The translations under genes were made by a program, and so were the position numbers. The notes under the pieces are model-generated. The model saw only the letters and a program-made list of their open reading frames with translations, was not told the origin of the DNA and searched no databases. DNA of 64,000 nucleotides, from positions 3,162,001 through 3,226,000 of the forward strand of contig NC_039507.1 of assembly GCF_003672135.1 (NCBI RefSeq), given 5' to 3'. This DNA comes from Ooceraea biroi. Taxonomy: Eukaryota > Arthropoda > Insecta > Hymenoptera > Formicidae. Positions 38,601 to 51,106 of this stretch are shown here, one piece after another; position 1 is the first letter of the stretch; the number at the start of each line of letters is the position of its first letter.

Positions 38601-40250
38601 GAGACGAAATTACGAAAGTTATGCTGCGAGACGTGAAATGTGAAGAAGAAGCACGCAGATGCCAGATGCACTTGAAAAGGACATGGGCTCGAAAATAGTC
38701 GATAAGAGAAAAGAACAAGATCCTACCTAACTTGCTCAAACTTTGCTAGGAAGGTGCATGCAGTTTCTGCTTGCTGTGGAGGATCCCTCAGGCGGCTTCA
38801 CTCTTTAATCTCTCTCTCTGTGGAATTACGACATCTCTGCCGACTTTTGAATTTTTCGGGCTATTCGCAAACGCAGCAAGAGACAATAATACACCTGATG
38901 AAAGTCGCGAACTGCTGTGCGACTGATAAGGGTGCACGCTGTATGAACAAAATGAATGAGAAGAGAAAATTACATAAATCAGATTATATCTACGAACTTC
39001 TCTCTCACTTTTTCTCTTTGACGATTAAGAAACGCAGGTGCTTCATAGATTTTCTTGAATGCGCGCGACTGTCAATGAAACAGCGATTGAGCATTCAAAG
39101 TCTTGAGAGCTTGCAGATAAACAAAGCTGAGGGAGGAACTGTATGAAAGGGACAAAAATATGGGATAAAAATACAGGATAAAAATATCAGGTTGCTAAAA
39201 TAATTTTATAAAACTTAAAAGAACCTTTTACTTCAAGTATCTAAAAAAGCATGCATGTTTAAATTAATGTATTGTGTAATAAACTATGTTTTATCGCAAA
39301 CATTTTTCAATTTTCCATTCTTTTTACATAATTTATAGTAAATTAGAAAGTATTTACGCGCATATATATTTTCGCATATAAGACACGTTTGAGAAGCTCC
39401 TTTAATCCTCAGCTTCTCGGGATCTAATCACGTATATCGTGTTTGCTGCAAAGCGAGCTTCTGAGACAGGTAGAACATATCGATCAATAAATCAAGCAGC
39501 GCTTCATTTCAAGTGGTTACATATTGACACACGGAATCTGAATCGCTTGAGACCGGTACAACACCCTGTACGACACCCGATAGACTTATTGCGTGTACAA
39601 AGGGCTCTATGTGTTAGGAAACCGGAACGTTGATCGAGCAGCTGTCACCTATAGGACAAACCGCCATACCGGAATTCCTTGTTTGTACTAAATACAGTTC
39701 GGTTATAATACGACACAATACAGTATACTATACAGCATACTTAAATACCAATCTTTTGAAATAAAGAATGAAGACGTACAATCTTCAGATTATTTTTACA
39801 TATTGGTAACAAAGCTATAGTTAGTTAAAATACTCACTTTTGTTAAAAGTGCTTTTCTCAAAAAGGAAAGCGAGAAAGATGGTTATTATTTTGTGTATGA
39901 GTATGCACTTTTTACATGTGCGCTTGTCCATCGAAATAAAAAAAAACACGTTATTGCGAATTGCATTAAGCATGATGTAAAACATTATATAAGCACTTTA
40001 ATTTTTTACTCCTCAGAATATATTCAGTACGCGCACAAAGGATATTGTATACGTTTCGTTCCGACATTCAATTCCCCGCGCAAAATTACACGTCATCGCA
40101 TTGAACGTCGAGTAACATTAAACGCATGGAAAGCGTCGGGACAGCTGTCTGCGTTTTACGCCGTTGAAAGCCACTTTAAGCGTAAGCCGATCTTAACTTG
40201 TCGCAGGACAAGCAGTCACGACTTTTGTAGCAAATCCAGTGTCGGCGGGA
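35700..40250. other. non-coding AT-rich stretch
   Basis: No gene is recognised. A 130-codon + frame at 38754-39146 opens on GTG; its first ATG leaves about 82 codons with no family signature. A 121-codon + frame at 39893-40258 also lacks family features. The rest is AT-rich. Confidence 0.5.
38481..38512. repeat. perfect 16-bp tandem duplication
   Basis: AATTCTTAAAGTTTAA occurs twice with no spacer. Confidence 0.9.
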
Positions 40251-42902
40251 CAAAATAAATGGCGCGAGAGCCGTGTCGGGAGAAAACGGACGAGGCGTGG
40301 ACGTTTCTCTAATTATCGGCCAGGCGGATCGTAAAGGCCTTTACTACTGCGAGCGAGGAGTACCGGGTCGGCTTACGACGTCCAGGACTCCCTTTTTCCA
40401 CTGCGCAACAAGGATTCTCGTTAGGACGAGCTCGGGAGGTCCTTGATGGGTAAGAAAACCTGGAAGGAGACGAAGGGTTTAACGAGAATTCTGCACGGAT
40501 CCCTCCGGGCGGACTTAACGAACTCTCGCTGTATTCTTGAGACATCAATTTGTCATCTTATTATCCGTCGTACGAATAACCAGCTCGTGCGAATGTCACG
40601 AGCATTCGCCAGGTCAATTCGTGGTCTATTGTCGCAATAATCGCCGTCGATCTCTCTCTTGACGCGTAAATTCTTTTTATACATTATTTTTAGATCTTAT
40701 TCTTGATATCAGATATTTATCATAGATAGTAATTATATACAATACTTATTAGATAGTAGAGATGATCAATCAGACAGGGAGACTATATAACAAACTTAGA
40801 GACTTAGAGTAAACAACGTGCATCGTCGACCTACTGCAGCTAAAAGCATTGGCCGAGCAATTTCGTGCCTCCAATATGCTTGATACTCCAAGGCCCCAAT
40901 GCTCATGCATAAAAAAGCGAAAAGAAGAATCCCATAAAAAAAGCACGCTCACACCGCGATCCGATAATAGTAACTCACTTGGGGATCTCGACCACGACCA
41001 AGGCAACAGTTGCAGGCCTATGATGGAGGCCAGGCGATATTTCTCGAGCCGGATACCCCGAGTGTCTGGCTCGTGGCAGCTGGCGGTAGCTGGGAATGTC
41101 GGATAAAAGCGACCGGGTACGGCTGCCAAGCGAGGGTGTCCTGGGGATGAGAGAGACGAGAAGGGGAGACGCTACGGGGAAGGTAGATGTAGTCTCTGCT
41201 CTCTCGCCACCTCACAGCCGACTAGTTTTTCGTTAGCTCGTCGTCCCGTGAAATCTGTCACACCCCGCCTGTAGCCTATAGCTGGACGGACGGACGGACG
41301 AAGAGATACATGTCTCCCCGTAACCATCAACCCTCCAGCGCACGTGTATACATGCGTCGTCGCGCGCCGGTGTTTGCACGTATACACGTCCACGCATCAA
41401 TGTGTCGCGCTTTGTAACAGTGTAAGTTCACGGCGATTGTATATCGGGTGTGCGCTTTGACAAGCGCACCGTTCGACGCAGTCATTCACCGGTCGCAAAC
41501 GTTCTTGATTGGGCCGTGCTCGCCTTGATTCAGAACGAGGTTGGCTCGCAAGAGCCATCAACAGCGAACCGGCACAGGCGGTGACCAAGTGAATTCTCAA
41601 TGCACGAAGCGAGCTCGTAATTACGTATGCCCGTGAGATGAGATAGAGCAGGAAGTACACGCGGTATGAATAGGCGAATTTGCCTGGCAAACGCGAGAAC
41701 ATAGCCATCATTGATGATCGGTGCTCTTTGCTTGATCAACCGATCCTCCAGCATTCTGGCGAATAGTCCGAATTGTTCGCCTTGTGGTCCTACTATACCG
41801 TATCAGTCCTGCTATAGTGTACGACAACTCCCATGTTGCTCGTTTAATTAGATTGGTTCTAATTCGTGAGCGCCGAGGTCGGAGACTAAAAAGCGCTGGC
41901 ATTTCGGATGTTCGCGCTCGGAGGATTTACATCTTTGCAAGGTTGCTGGTTTACCATGAGGTAATCTCGAAATATGTTGCATAAACACGAGTCCGCGGAA
42001 AACCTGCGGGACAAAATAAATGCCCGTGCCGGAGAAGGGAATAAATATGAGCACACATAAGCACGCAGGACCTATCTCTTGAAAATTAAACAAAACTTAC
42101 TTATAATTCGTGTTTTAATAATTAGATTAAGCGGCGTGGGGCGTCATGGAAAATGTACCTCATGCAAAAATTTATTATCACTTCCTTATTTATTTTGTCG
42201 TCGCGAAAGATGTAACGAGAAGCGACACACCTTAAACAGAAAACGTAGTTTGAAAAAAAAATCGTCGATCGTTAGAAAAATTGCGCATGTCGAGGGAACG
42301 TTTAATCAACCGTCAGTCTTCACGTGCAACTACTCCCGTGTTTCCGTTATCTACGCCGTCATTAAAAGATCGACAACCGTCCCGGGCCATACGCGTTCTC
42401 TGCCTCGTCGCGTCGGTTCTTGCTTTACGTGCAATCGTCTCCGAACTGGGTTATCTACACCAGATTAACTGTAGGTGGGTAAATATTGAGTATACGAGAG
42501 AACTCGCAGCTACGTACTCTTGTCGCAGGGACACACATGTGCGCGGTTAGGATGCAGTACGAGAGGAGTAAACGTCGCGGAGCGAATGAAAGGGGTTCGT
42601 TGGACTTATCAGACGTTCGGCAAATACGGGTTGGATTACGAACAATAAAGCTCGCGAAGATTCCGACCTGTACCGCGGTGTATGCGACGAAATCGCACAC
42701 TGCACGCTCGTAAAATCCCAGCCGAGAAGCTATCTCGACGGGGCGGAATATCGCAGAAATGCAGAGATTTATCATCGACATGTTTGAGATTTCTCTCCGG
42801 AACTAAGATATCAATCAAAAAGACGAAATTTCGATATGATGCGACGAGGGAACGTTAAAATTCCGCGATATGTACTTTCTCTCTCTCTATTGTATATATA
42901 TA
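40251..42902. other. GC-richer stretch without a recognised gene
   Basis: Frames of up to 129 codons overlap on both strands (40309-40640, 40770-41215, 41397-42818), with no codon or family signal favouring one strand. An ACGG tetranucleotide run lies near 41283-41297 and a CT run near 42878-42888. The region could hold promoter or UTR sequence. I see no supported splice pairs or domains. Confidence 0.45.
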
Positions 42903-43374
42903 CAGGGTGTCCCAGAATTGTGTATGAAGCGCTCGTGAGCGGGTAAAACGCATCGAACTGAGAAGAAAAGTCCTTTACCGTTTTGAAATTTTCGCAATAG
43001 TTAACGAGTTATTAATTATTAAAAATCGCTATATTAGTCCGGCCTACCGCCGAATGCAAGTGCGCGGCAAGATGCGACCGCCTAGAGATCGAGGTTGCTA
43101 GGCGAGCGGAGAATTGTTTATTACAAGTGGCAATGGCTAGCAAGAGCGACTTGTAATAAACAATTCTCCGCTCGCCTAGCAACCTCGATCTCTAGGCGGT
43201 CGCATCTTGCCGCGCACTTGCATTCGGCGGTAGGCCGGACTAATATAGCGATTTTTAATAATTAATAACTCGTTAACTATTGCGAAAATTTCAAAACGGT
43301 AAAGGACTTTTCTTCTCAGTTCGATGCATTCCACCCGTTCACGAGAGCTTCATACACAATTCTGGGACACCCTG
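42903..43374. mobile_element. 472-bp foldback transposon, CAGGGTGTCCC ends
   Basis: Two 226-bp arms in inverted orientation (42903-43128 and 43149-43374) enclose a 20-base spacer. By eye the arms differ at only five positions, all in the 19-base interval 42931-42949 and its mirror. The outer 28 bp and inner 179 bp are identical. The element starts CAGGGTGTCCC, ends GGGACACCCTG, and is flanked by TA (or TATA) on both sides, which fits a TA or TATA target duplication. It encodes no transposase, so it is non-autonomous. Ends beginning CAGGGTGTCC are common in insect repeats, but I cannot assign the superfamily. High arm identity suggests recent insertion or ongoing arm-to-arm conversion. Confidence 0.85.
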
Positions 43375-44741
43375 TATATGCGAAATCTTCATGCATAAAG
43401 CGTTTATTCATCATGTTTTCCATCGGTTGAGGAACAGTTGCGTGTGTGAGAAACATCTGCTACAACGTAATCCGTCTGAATTCCTTCGGCCACTTTTCAC
43501 GTTTTCCTTCGTGAAATGAACCGTTGCGCGGAACAATGGTATAACTCATGTTTCCCCGTTTGAGAAACAAAAGGGAAATTTATCAAACTACCCGATATAA
43601 GCCTCTAGCTAGTTTATTGTAGTAACTTTTTATGACTCTTTCCACGAGTGCGGACACGTAGCGTTATATCTTGTATAATACAAAGCTATGTTCTCCTTCA
43701 TACAAAAATATCGTAAAAATCTAAAAGTTTCCGATCCGAGGAAAATCCGCTGAAAAACCTATATTTGTCCGAGAACAGAATACCATGTATATACGCTTAC
43801 AGGAAAAAAACCGGATTAGTCGCAACACCATGCATTGGAAGTATCAATACAGGCATATCGTTTTGCGAGCTCATGTTGGCAAACACGAGTTGCGCTTTCT
43901 CACTGCTGGTGTAACACCGATATCACCCTGCCGCCCCCTCTCTCCCATATATTTATGTATATCACATTATGCACGCAAGGTGAGAGTGTTAGTAAACATG
44001 ACGTGTACGTGTGGGTTATGGTGTGACGGAATGGCGTTAGTATGGGGCGGCCTGGTAGGGGTGGTTTAGCCCCTATCGATCACAAGCCTCGTCCACGACA
44101 CGTAACGTGCCCCTTCGCTTCGCTTCGCAACCTATTTCTGCAGGTCTCGAACACGGATGAGAGAGAAAGAGTGAAAGAGAAAGAGAGAGGGAAAAGAGGA
44201 TGAAAATCGTAAGGGTTGAAAATGAAAAGTAAGCGCGCTGAGCGAAATCGCCAATCACGTGGATCGTAACACGGCGTATTCTTCCATGTAACGAATAGCG
44301 CAAATTCTCGAATAGCGTGCGATGAAACGCGTTTTGTTCGGTGCGACGATGTATAATTCCCAACAGTACTATCACTGAAAGATTAAACCGTCGTTCATGT
44401 CGCGTAAAATGCGCTCTCACGTGACGTTTTATATGAAAACATCGTTATATTTTTGTTTGTTAATATACATATGTAGGGTGATTTCTCTAAATATTGTTCA
44501 CAAAGTTAAAGACGTATTCTACATTTCAAATCAACAAAAAAATCTGCACAGATTCTAGAACTATATTTGTTTTCTAGATTTTAAAAAACCACTTTAAATT
44601 GCAGTCAGTGTGACGCTAAATTGTAATGGGAACATACGAATTGTTGAAAGAAATGTTACCTATTTCTCTATCATCTGATTTAAATCTGGCTGATTTTTAT
44701 TTGGAATCACTTCAAAATGCATGGTGTATTTTATATTATTA
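43375..44741. other. non-coding stretch between two transposon relics
   Basis: No gene is recognised. A purine run (GAGAAAGAG) lies at 44157-44203. Frames of 94-115 codons at 43785-44069 and 44073-44420 are on opposite strands; the second is partly made by the purine run. Confidence 0.5.
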
Positions 44742-44952
44742 GGTTGTTCCGAAATAAATGTCCGATTTTCGAAATGTAATGATTTGTCTATCATTAACCT
44801 GTCAATTTTGCGGTAATTTTGCAGTTATTGTTATATACAGTATTTTTCAGCAAATCTTTCTCTATGTACGCCACTTAGTTGGTTTTTACTTATTTTTAGT
44901 TATAACCCTTCAAATTTGCGATTCAAGCTCGGACATTTAATTTGGAACAACC
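44742..44952. mobile_element. 211-bp mariner-like MITE
   Basis: Imperfect terminal inverted repeats of about 24 bp start GGTTGTTCCGAAATAAATG on the left and end with the near-complement (CATTTAATTTGGAACAACC) on the right. TA flanks both ends. Short ends beginning GGTTGTTCC with a TA target duplication are typical of mariner-family elements. The interior is about 160 bases. It keeps a frame open but has no similarity to a transposase that I can see, so this is an internally deleted, non-autonomous copy. Confidence 0.75.
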
Positions 44953-45960
44953 TATAATAGTACTAACATGTCAGCTATACTATGCATATGCAGAAACGCA
45001 TATACTATGCATGTTATATCATTGGAATGAGCCAGGAATATTCGAACATGCATCGATCAACGATGTGGCATATTAATTCGTGCATTACTGCCAATTAGGA
45101 ATACATTGACCACTTATAAAATAATGGCAAAAGTAGCTGTATCTCAAAGATAAACAACTTTACAAGACATTTGCTTATTACAATTTCTTGTTAATTTTAT
45201 TAGGATTGAGCTCGCTTCTAAGATATGGAAGTAATAGACATATTTTAGACTTTCTGTGGTATTATTAATTTCGACGTTACCAAGAACCCTTAAAATTACA
45301 TTGGAAATGAGGTAATATGCATAATCGAGTTTCTTTCAAAAGGCAGTTCGCCGTATTTTTACGTGCTGGAAGCATTATTGAGTCAACAAGCAATATTCCG
45401 ATGATTGCAAGCATTGTGCGAGATCTTATTGTCAGGAATACTTCCGCTTTTGCCGTTGAAATTCATCCCTCTTTCTCGCCTCAACAGTGCAAGAATCATT
45501 TCTCAGAATGAATGACAAAGTACTCGCAATTTCTTCGATTATTCATATCTGGCACAATCTTTGAAATTGATTTATGCATATTTATGATCGTTCACAGTAT
45601 GATCGCGCATACGAAACGAGAAATTCATAGGATTTGTACACAAGACGCGGATCGAGAATGCCGCCGGAGTAATGCAGCAGCGGTATTTGCGCACGCTGTA
45701 CGCTTACGTGTCCAAGAAATATACAAGAGCAGGCAAGTGCATCGACTGGACGCCGTATAACGGGCGTATTGTGCCCTGGCACATTGTTACGAATATGTCA
45801 TGTATTGTTATCGTTGAAGATTATTTCAGCGCAGTATACTGCGAAATTTACATTTAAGTCAAAATACCACGATCATATTATTTCACGCGCGGGTCCACAT
45901 TTCACATTCACATTGTGTTTCTGTAAACTTTTAAAATCAGAGGTGGAAACTGCAAAATTA

Positions 45961-46116
45961 AACGCGCGCCCGCTTCTCCAAATAAACAAGCCGTATAATA
46001 TAAACCGAAAATATATTTAATTTATTTTAAATAAAATTTTAAATAAAACGCGCACGCGAATTCCAAATAATTATTTAAATAAAACAAATAGATATATTTA
46101 ATTTATTTTATTTATC
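45961..46116. repeat. diverged tandem duplication, ~86-bp unit
   Basis: Unit A (about 45961-46034) and unit B (about 46047-46116) share in order AACGCGC, TCCAAATAA and ATATATTTAATTTATTTTA, with indels between them. It is an old tandem duplication in AT-rich DNA. Confidence 0.6.
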
Positions 46117-49100
46117 AAACAAACGTAGGTTCTGTAATTTGAGTAAGAGAGATAATTCCTCTATGTTTGATGATATCGAGCGCTTCGCTTTATATTAGCG
46201 ATGCAATTACATACTTCGATGACCCGTGAGAATAAGTTTCAATGATTATTTCGTCGAAATGAATTGGGTGATCGATCAACATGATAATCGCGAACCACTG
46301 GACCACTCTCAGGATCAACAGCGGAGGAAACAGCTTTCCCTGGTAAGAAAAGAGATCTGATCTCTGAGATAGATCATCTATTTTTCATCCATACAGAATA
46401 TGGATGAAATTAAGCGTTCTCTTTGATATCGTCGTTTAATATACCACAATTAGAACTTCCGACTACTGTACGCACTATCAATAAACCGATCAATTGTATC
46501 TATCACGTGCTTACTTTATTGATCAAAGCTTTCAATGAGGACATGTGCATGGTATTCCATGGATATTCCATCGTATTCCATTTGCAAATTCGAGAAACAT
46601 TATCTTGCGCGAGTTAGCTTAGAAAATTAAAAGTTATCAACTGCAATTTTATTAATATCGGATAATAATGCAAAGTATACTTGCAAAATATTAAATATCT
46701 TATTAATTGAACAGAAATTTGTATAATTAAGAACATGGTTACACTGTCTAACTTGAAAATTTCTTTAAAAATATTACATATATGTAAGAAAAAATGTTAC
46801 ATATGTATAAGAAATCAGCAACCCTAAGAAACGAGAGAAAAATATCAGTCATGACATCTGAAATGTATGAGGATGAGATGACTCGTTTAACTGAGAATAA
46901 CAAGTAGGCGCTATCAATCACAAAAGATGCATCTATTGTTCGTCACGTCAGCTGGGATTATCAGCGGCGTAAAAAAGGGATGAAAGTAAAGTAAACCGTC
47001 CTGTCGCGCTAACTTACAGCTTGCTTTGAAAAATATTTATATATACACAGGCTGAGACCATGTCTTTAACGGTAACAAAGACCCCGGCACCGCATACTGT
47101 GTAACCACTACGTGTATCTATACATAACTGTAAAAAATCAATATATCTGTGCGTTTTTCTCTGCACGATGCACTCAACTTACGGCTGCAGTTTTTAACAA
47201 TATTCAATCTTGCTTTCACTCGAAATCCGCATTTCTCTCACGTGCGTAGAAAATTTAAGAATCGTTATATTATGTAAAGCTGCACGTGGCAACATGTCAA
47301 ATTCGCTACGTACATGCGAAGCGAAATGATGGATGATGATAAATCTACTCGTGTCTAAAACTTCTACCTCTTAATCTCGATATCTGAATTGATCCAATTT
47401 GACGATTTGATGTGCGTGATAATTATATATCTAATAGTTTCTATATAAAACCCAAATATAAAATTATCTTTTATGCTAATTGTAAGTATTTTAAATGAAA
47501 TATCTTTAAAAAATTAAAGATCTCGGTTGGACGGAAAAAATATACCTTGCAATTTCGACCTCCCACGAGACTTGGTTCGTGATTTACGCGTTCACTACTC
47601 ACCGTCGTTGCTGTCGTCCATTCACGATTAAATGTGTATGCCAGAACGTAAATATTCAAAAGTCTGCTGGGCGTGCCGAATGCATAACGACGGGATTAAT
47701 GTCTAGGTCGTGTCGCTCTTCATTTTTACGGATGAGCTTTCCTCGACATTTCCAGTGCTCGCTGCATAATGTACCTACAACTATATCTACTAGTTTTTTG
47801 GAAACGCTCAGACAGTTGCCACTCCGGTTTCCTATTTCTCGTGTCCTTGTTGTACAGTTTCGTGTAATGAACATCGCGAAAATTACCTTTCGTGAGATTA
47901 AGCGCACGAAAGGCAAACTTCTACATCTAATATATTATAATAAAGATATAGTGTAAGCTGATGCAATTAAAACAAATTTTTAAGGATTATTTTTATTCTC
48001 ATAATTGTAAAATATGTTATATATATTAAAAAATTTTTTAATATTTTATTATAATATACTAAAAACAAAACATACTTGATATTTGAAAAATTCTTTTCAA
48101 AATGTAATTGCTTGCTACACAATTTGTAATCAATATGGATTTATTTATTAAATATTTGCAGGAAATATTTGCAGTTTCACGGAAATTTAATTTACGAATG
48201 AAAATCTGAAAAGCCACAAACTGTTTTTTAAAATATTCAATAAGTTGCATCAATCACAATGTCATAATATTTGTAGCAAGTGTATTATAAATATAATAAG
48301 ATATATAATATAAGACACATTGTCGATTTAACAGAAAATATTAATCGAAGCTAGAATAAACTATCAAGTTTTCGTGTCAAGATATATAAAAAGATAACAT
48401 TTAATCGTGTTACAAGAGAAAAAAGGCTTAACTCCGGAGATTCGTCGAAGAACCTATAATCTGGAGAAAGTAGATCAGCAGAATGTGCCATATACTTGTA
48501 ATAATCGTGTCTTATTTTTCTTTCTTGCATCCTTTCCCGCAATTATCCCCCACTTGCAACGCGACAAATTATGAGCGAACGTGTTGATCATTTCTATGTT
48601 GCAACTCGCATTCCCGCGCGTTAATCAAATTCGGGTTAACCGGAGCATTCGCAAGAGATTGCGCTTGTTACTCTCTCTGTGGATTTAATACCGGTGAAAT
48701 ACACACGTTCTCGTTTATCGAGCATTCTCGTTTAAGCCGTGACTATCGAGTTTACTTGATCGAGATACGGCTCGATGGGTTACGCTGTTATACGCGATTA
48801 CGAGCGATCCTACGAGATTACTTTCGCGCATTGTATTAAACGCTCGAATCAACATATCAATGAACCGCCGTGACGTATGAACCGTTGTTGAAATTCGGTC
48901 CCGATTGTTGTACATTTTTGTCATGAAAGGATTATGCGTACATATTAGGGTACGATACATATGTACCAATTAAAATCTGTAAAATCTTATATATTGAATG
49001 GTACATTTGTAAGATAATAATGTCATAACGTGTATTTGAAGTGCCGGACTTTTATATATTAATATTAATGAAAACTGTTCTCTTTTCATTTGCCGGGATT

Positions 49101-49841
49101 TGTCATCTTTTTAGCGCATTAATATGGCCAGTAATTGTTTCAATAATGAAAAATATGATAAGTATTGGTTTTTATAAAAGACTTTTGTGGAAGATAATAG
49201 CGTTTAAATCATTCATGAGAGAAAGATAGGTAATATTTTCAATTATAATACATAATAAGTAAGAAAAAACGCCATCGTTTATATTTTAAAAACATCGCTC
49301 TGTAATTAATATTTAAATGCCCGTGTAGCAAGAAATATCGTAAAGTATCACGCGCGCGCGACTTTAGATATTACTGATTTAAAATTATATTTCTCTATTT
49401 CCGCTTTTACATATCTTTTCAGAAAGAATATTTAAAAATATTATTTGTGTATTATTTGCGCATTTTTCAATAAAAGACATACTCAGCAAATTAATAGCCT
49501 TGGAAAAGCAGATCAGCGTCACTCAAGAGCACTGATTTCATCGCGCTCATTTTCGTGTACCCGACATAGATGCAAGTCCATGGTGGTAATTTCCGGCGGA
49601 CGGAAGACCCGCTTCGACAAACTCCTGGTAAACGAATCGAACGAGACTATGCACTGATATCGAAGTCTCGCAGAGAAAGTTGCCGCTTTGCTGCTTGATC
49701 GCCAGGTCTGGTCGAAAGGATAATAACATGATACGACGGGAGTAACACAATCTCGATTAAGTCTCAATGGTCTAGAAACATCAAAAGGTACAACTGCGGT
49801 ATGAAATCAGGATGAAGCTACGAGAAGCAAAGAGCAGAGCA

Positions 49842-49875
49842 AAGAGAGAGAGAGAGAGAGAGAAAGAGAGAAGGA
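49842..49875. repeat. (GA)n microsatellite
   Basis: An uninterrupted run of about ten GA units is followed by GAAAGAGAGAAGG. Confidence 0.9.
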
Positions 49876-50046
49876 GCTAGAAAGAGATATTTTTCGAGAG
49901 TAGAGACCACGGGGTAATAACTATAAATAAGCGGGAATTTTTCGCAAATGGTTGCTGTATCACCGTAGTATCAATCGCATCAACAATCTGATAGTTCTTG
50001 TTTCTTCTTCTTTTCTCTTTTCTATTTATCAATCGCATACAGAACT

Positions 50047-50060
50047 CGTATTCCGCGTCC

Positions 50061-50108
<48 letters not shown>

Positions 50109-50122
50109 GGACGCGGAATACG
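50047..50122. repeat. perfect 76-bp palindrome with (AT)19 core
   Basis: The arms CGTATTCCGCGTCCCAACA and the exact reverse complement flank a pure (AT)19 tract (50066-50103). Since the tract is self-complementary, all 76 bases form one uninterrupted palindrome centred between 50084 and 50085. Symmetry stops sharply outside 50047 and 50122. It could fold into a 38-bp hairpin or cruciform. No terminal motif of a known transposon is evident. The arms are GC-rich non-repetitive sequence, so the symmetry is not explained by AT content. Confidence 0.95.
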
Positions 50123-50438
50123 GTGGATTTTTACCGATCACTTTTCTCGCGGATGCTTCAGGTGCACACCATCCCTTATCCGAGCGTTTCTGCTATGCGT
50201 TTTATCTCGGTCTCGGCCACTTCGTTCAACGAATGCCGGAATAGCGCCACGCTTTAGAACTGGTTTATGACCCGCAAACGTACCATTCATAGTGGGAAGA
50301 ATCGCCCGTCCACCTACTCACACACACATACACATTCATTGTACGATTACAGAGATAAATCTTTGAATATCGTAGTTAATGGACTCTAAGGTTCTATCCT
50401 TTCTTTATATACGATCCTCTTACATATTATTTCCTCTA
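50123..50438. other. non-coding spacer
   Basis: No gene is recognised. A short CA-rich run (CACACACATACACA) lies near 50321-50335. Two overlapping ~95-codon + frames that cross the palindrome are produced by the AT repeat (Ile-Tyr repeats) and are not genes. Confidence 0.5.
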
Positions 50439-51106
50439 CACCGTTAAAAATTGTGCGTCCATATGTTAAAATTTTCTTGTGTTGCCATGTTTTGATTACT
50501 ACTTCAATGTAAAATTAACATACAACTGATATGTTATTATTTTTATAACAATTTTATATGTTACATTAATGTTAACTTCATAACTTAACATTTTGTGTAT
50601 GTCTCTTAGAAATGGAATATTATTTGAAATGCTTTTAACACAATAATTTTAAACAATCAACATGTCACAAAGTCAGTTTAACATTCTAAAAGAAGTTAAA
50701 GTAAATCTTCAAATAATCATGAACTTTGACATATAAAATAATCAAATTTACTAAAATTAAATGTTTCTATCAAAAATAATTTAAGTTGAAATAATTACTA
50801 TCATGTGTTAATATAACATAAAAAGTAAATGTTCATATTGTATGAACGAAAATGTTCTATCAACTTTTCTGATGAGTTATTGTAACTTCTCTTCCATGTA
50901 GTTTTCAATTACTTTGTATGTTATTTTTACATCACACTTAAAGTTACAATAACAAAAATAAATTTAAAGTATTGTATTAATTACTTAACATTTCTAATTT
51001 GTCAAGAAGTAACATATGACGAATGAGTTACTTTAACTTAAAATTTAGAGTAGACTTTCTGGGACATGCAAAAAATGTTAAAATTAACATTTTATTTTTT
51101 ACTGTG
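50439..51106. mobile_element. 668-bp non-autonomous DNA transposon, CAC-ended
   Basis: The left end CACCGTTAAAAATTG and the reverse complement of the right end, CACAGTAAAAAATAAAATG, form an imperfect inverted repeat. TA flanks both ends (50437-50438 and 51107-51108). Just inside each end is ATGTTAAAA or ATGTTAATTTTAAC, and ATGTTA/TAACAT motifs recur in both orientations through the interior, like subterminal repeats. The interior is AT-rich with no transposase frame. The TA flank suggests a Tc1/mariner-related or other TA-targeting family. The boundaries are less certain than for the foldback elements because the ends are imperfect. Confidence 0.55.

Larger units (their letters stand above)
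44953..50046. other. non-coding AT-rich stretch
   Basis: No gene is recognised. ATACTATGCAT is repeated directly near 44985-45015. TTACATATATGTAA-like palindromes lie near 46775-46810. A GA run (49842-49875) precedes the large palindrome. Frames of up to 125 codons (47579-47956) lack an ATG-supported start or any family signature. Confidence 0.5.

Noticed and set aside
38754..39146. 130-codon + ORF
   Set aside because: It opens on GTG; from the first ATG it is about 82 codons and has no family signature.
44758..44940. 60-codon frame inside the 44.7-kb MITE
   Set aside because: It starts within the inverted repeat and lacks transposase motifs; the element is too short to be autonomous.
49952..50270. 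Two ~95-codon + frames
   Set aside because: Their cores are Ile-Tyr repeats produced by the (AT)19 tract in the palindrome.
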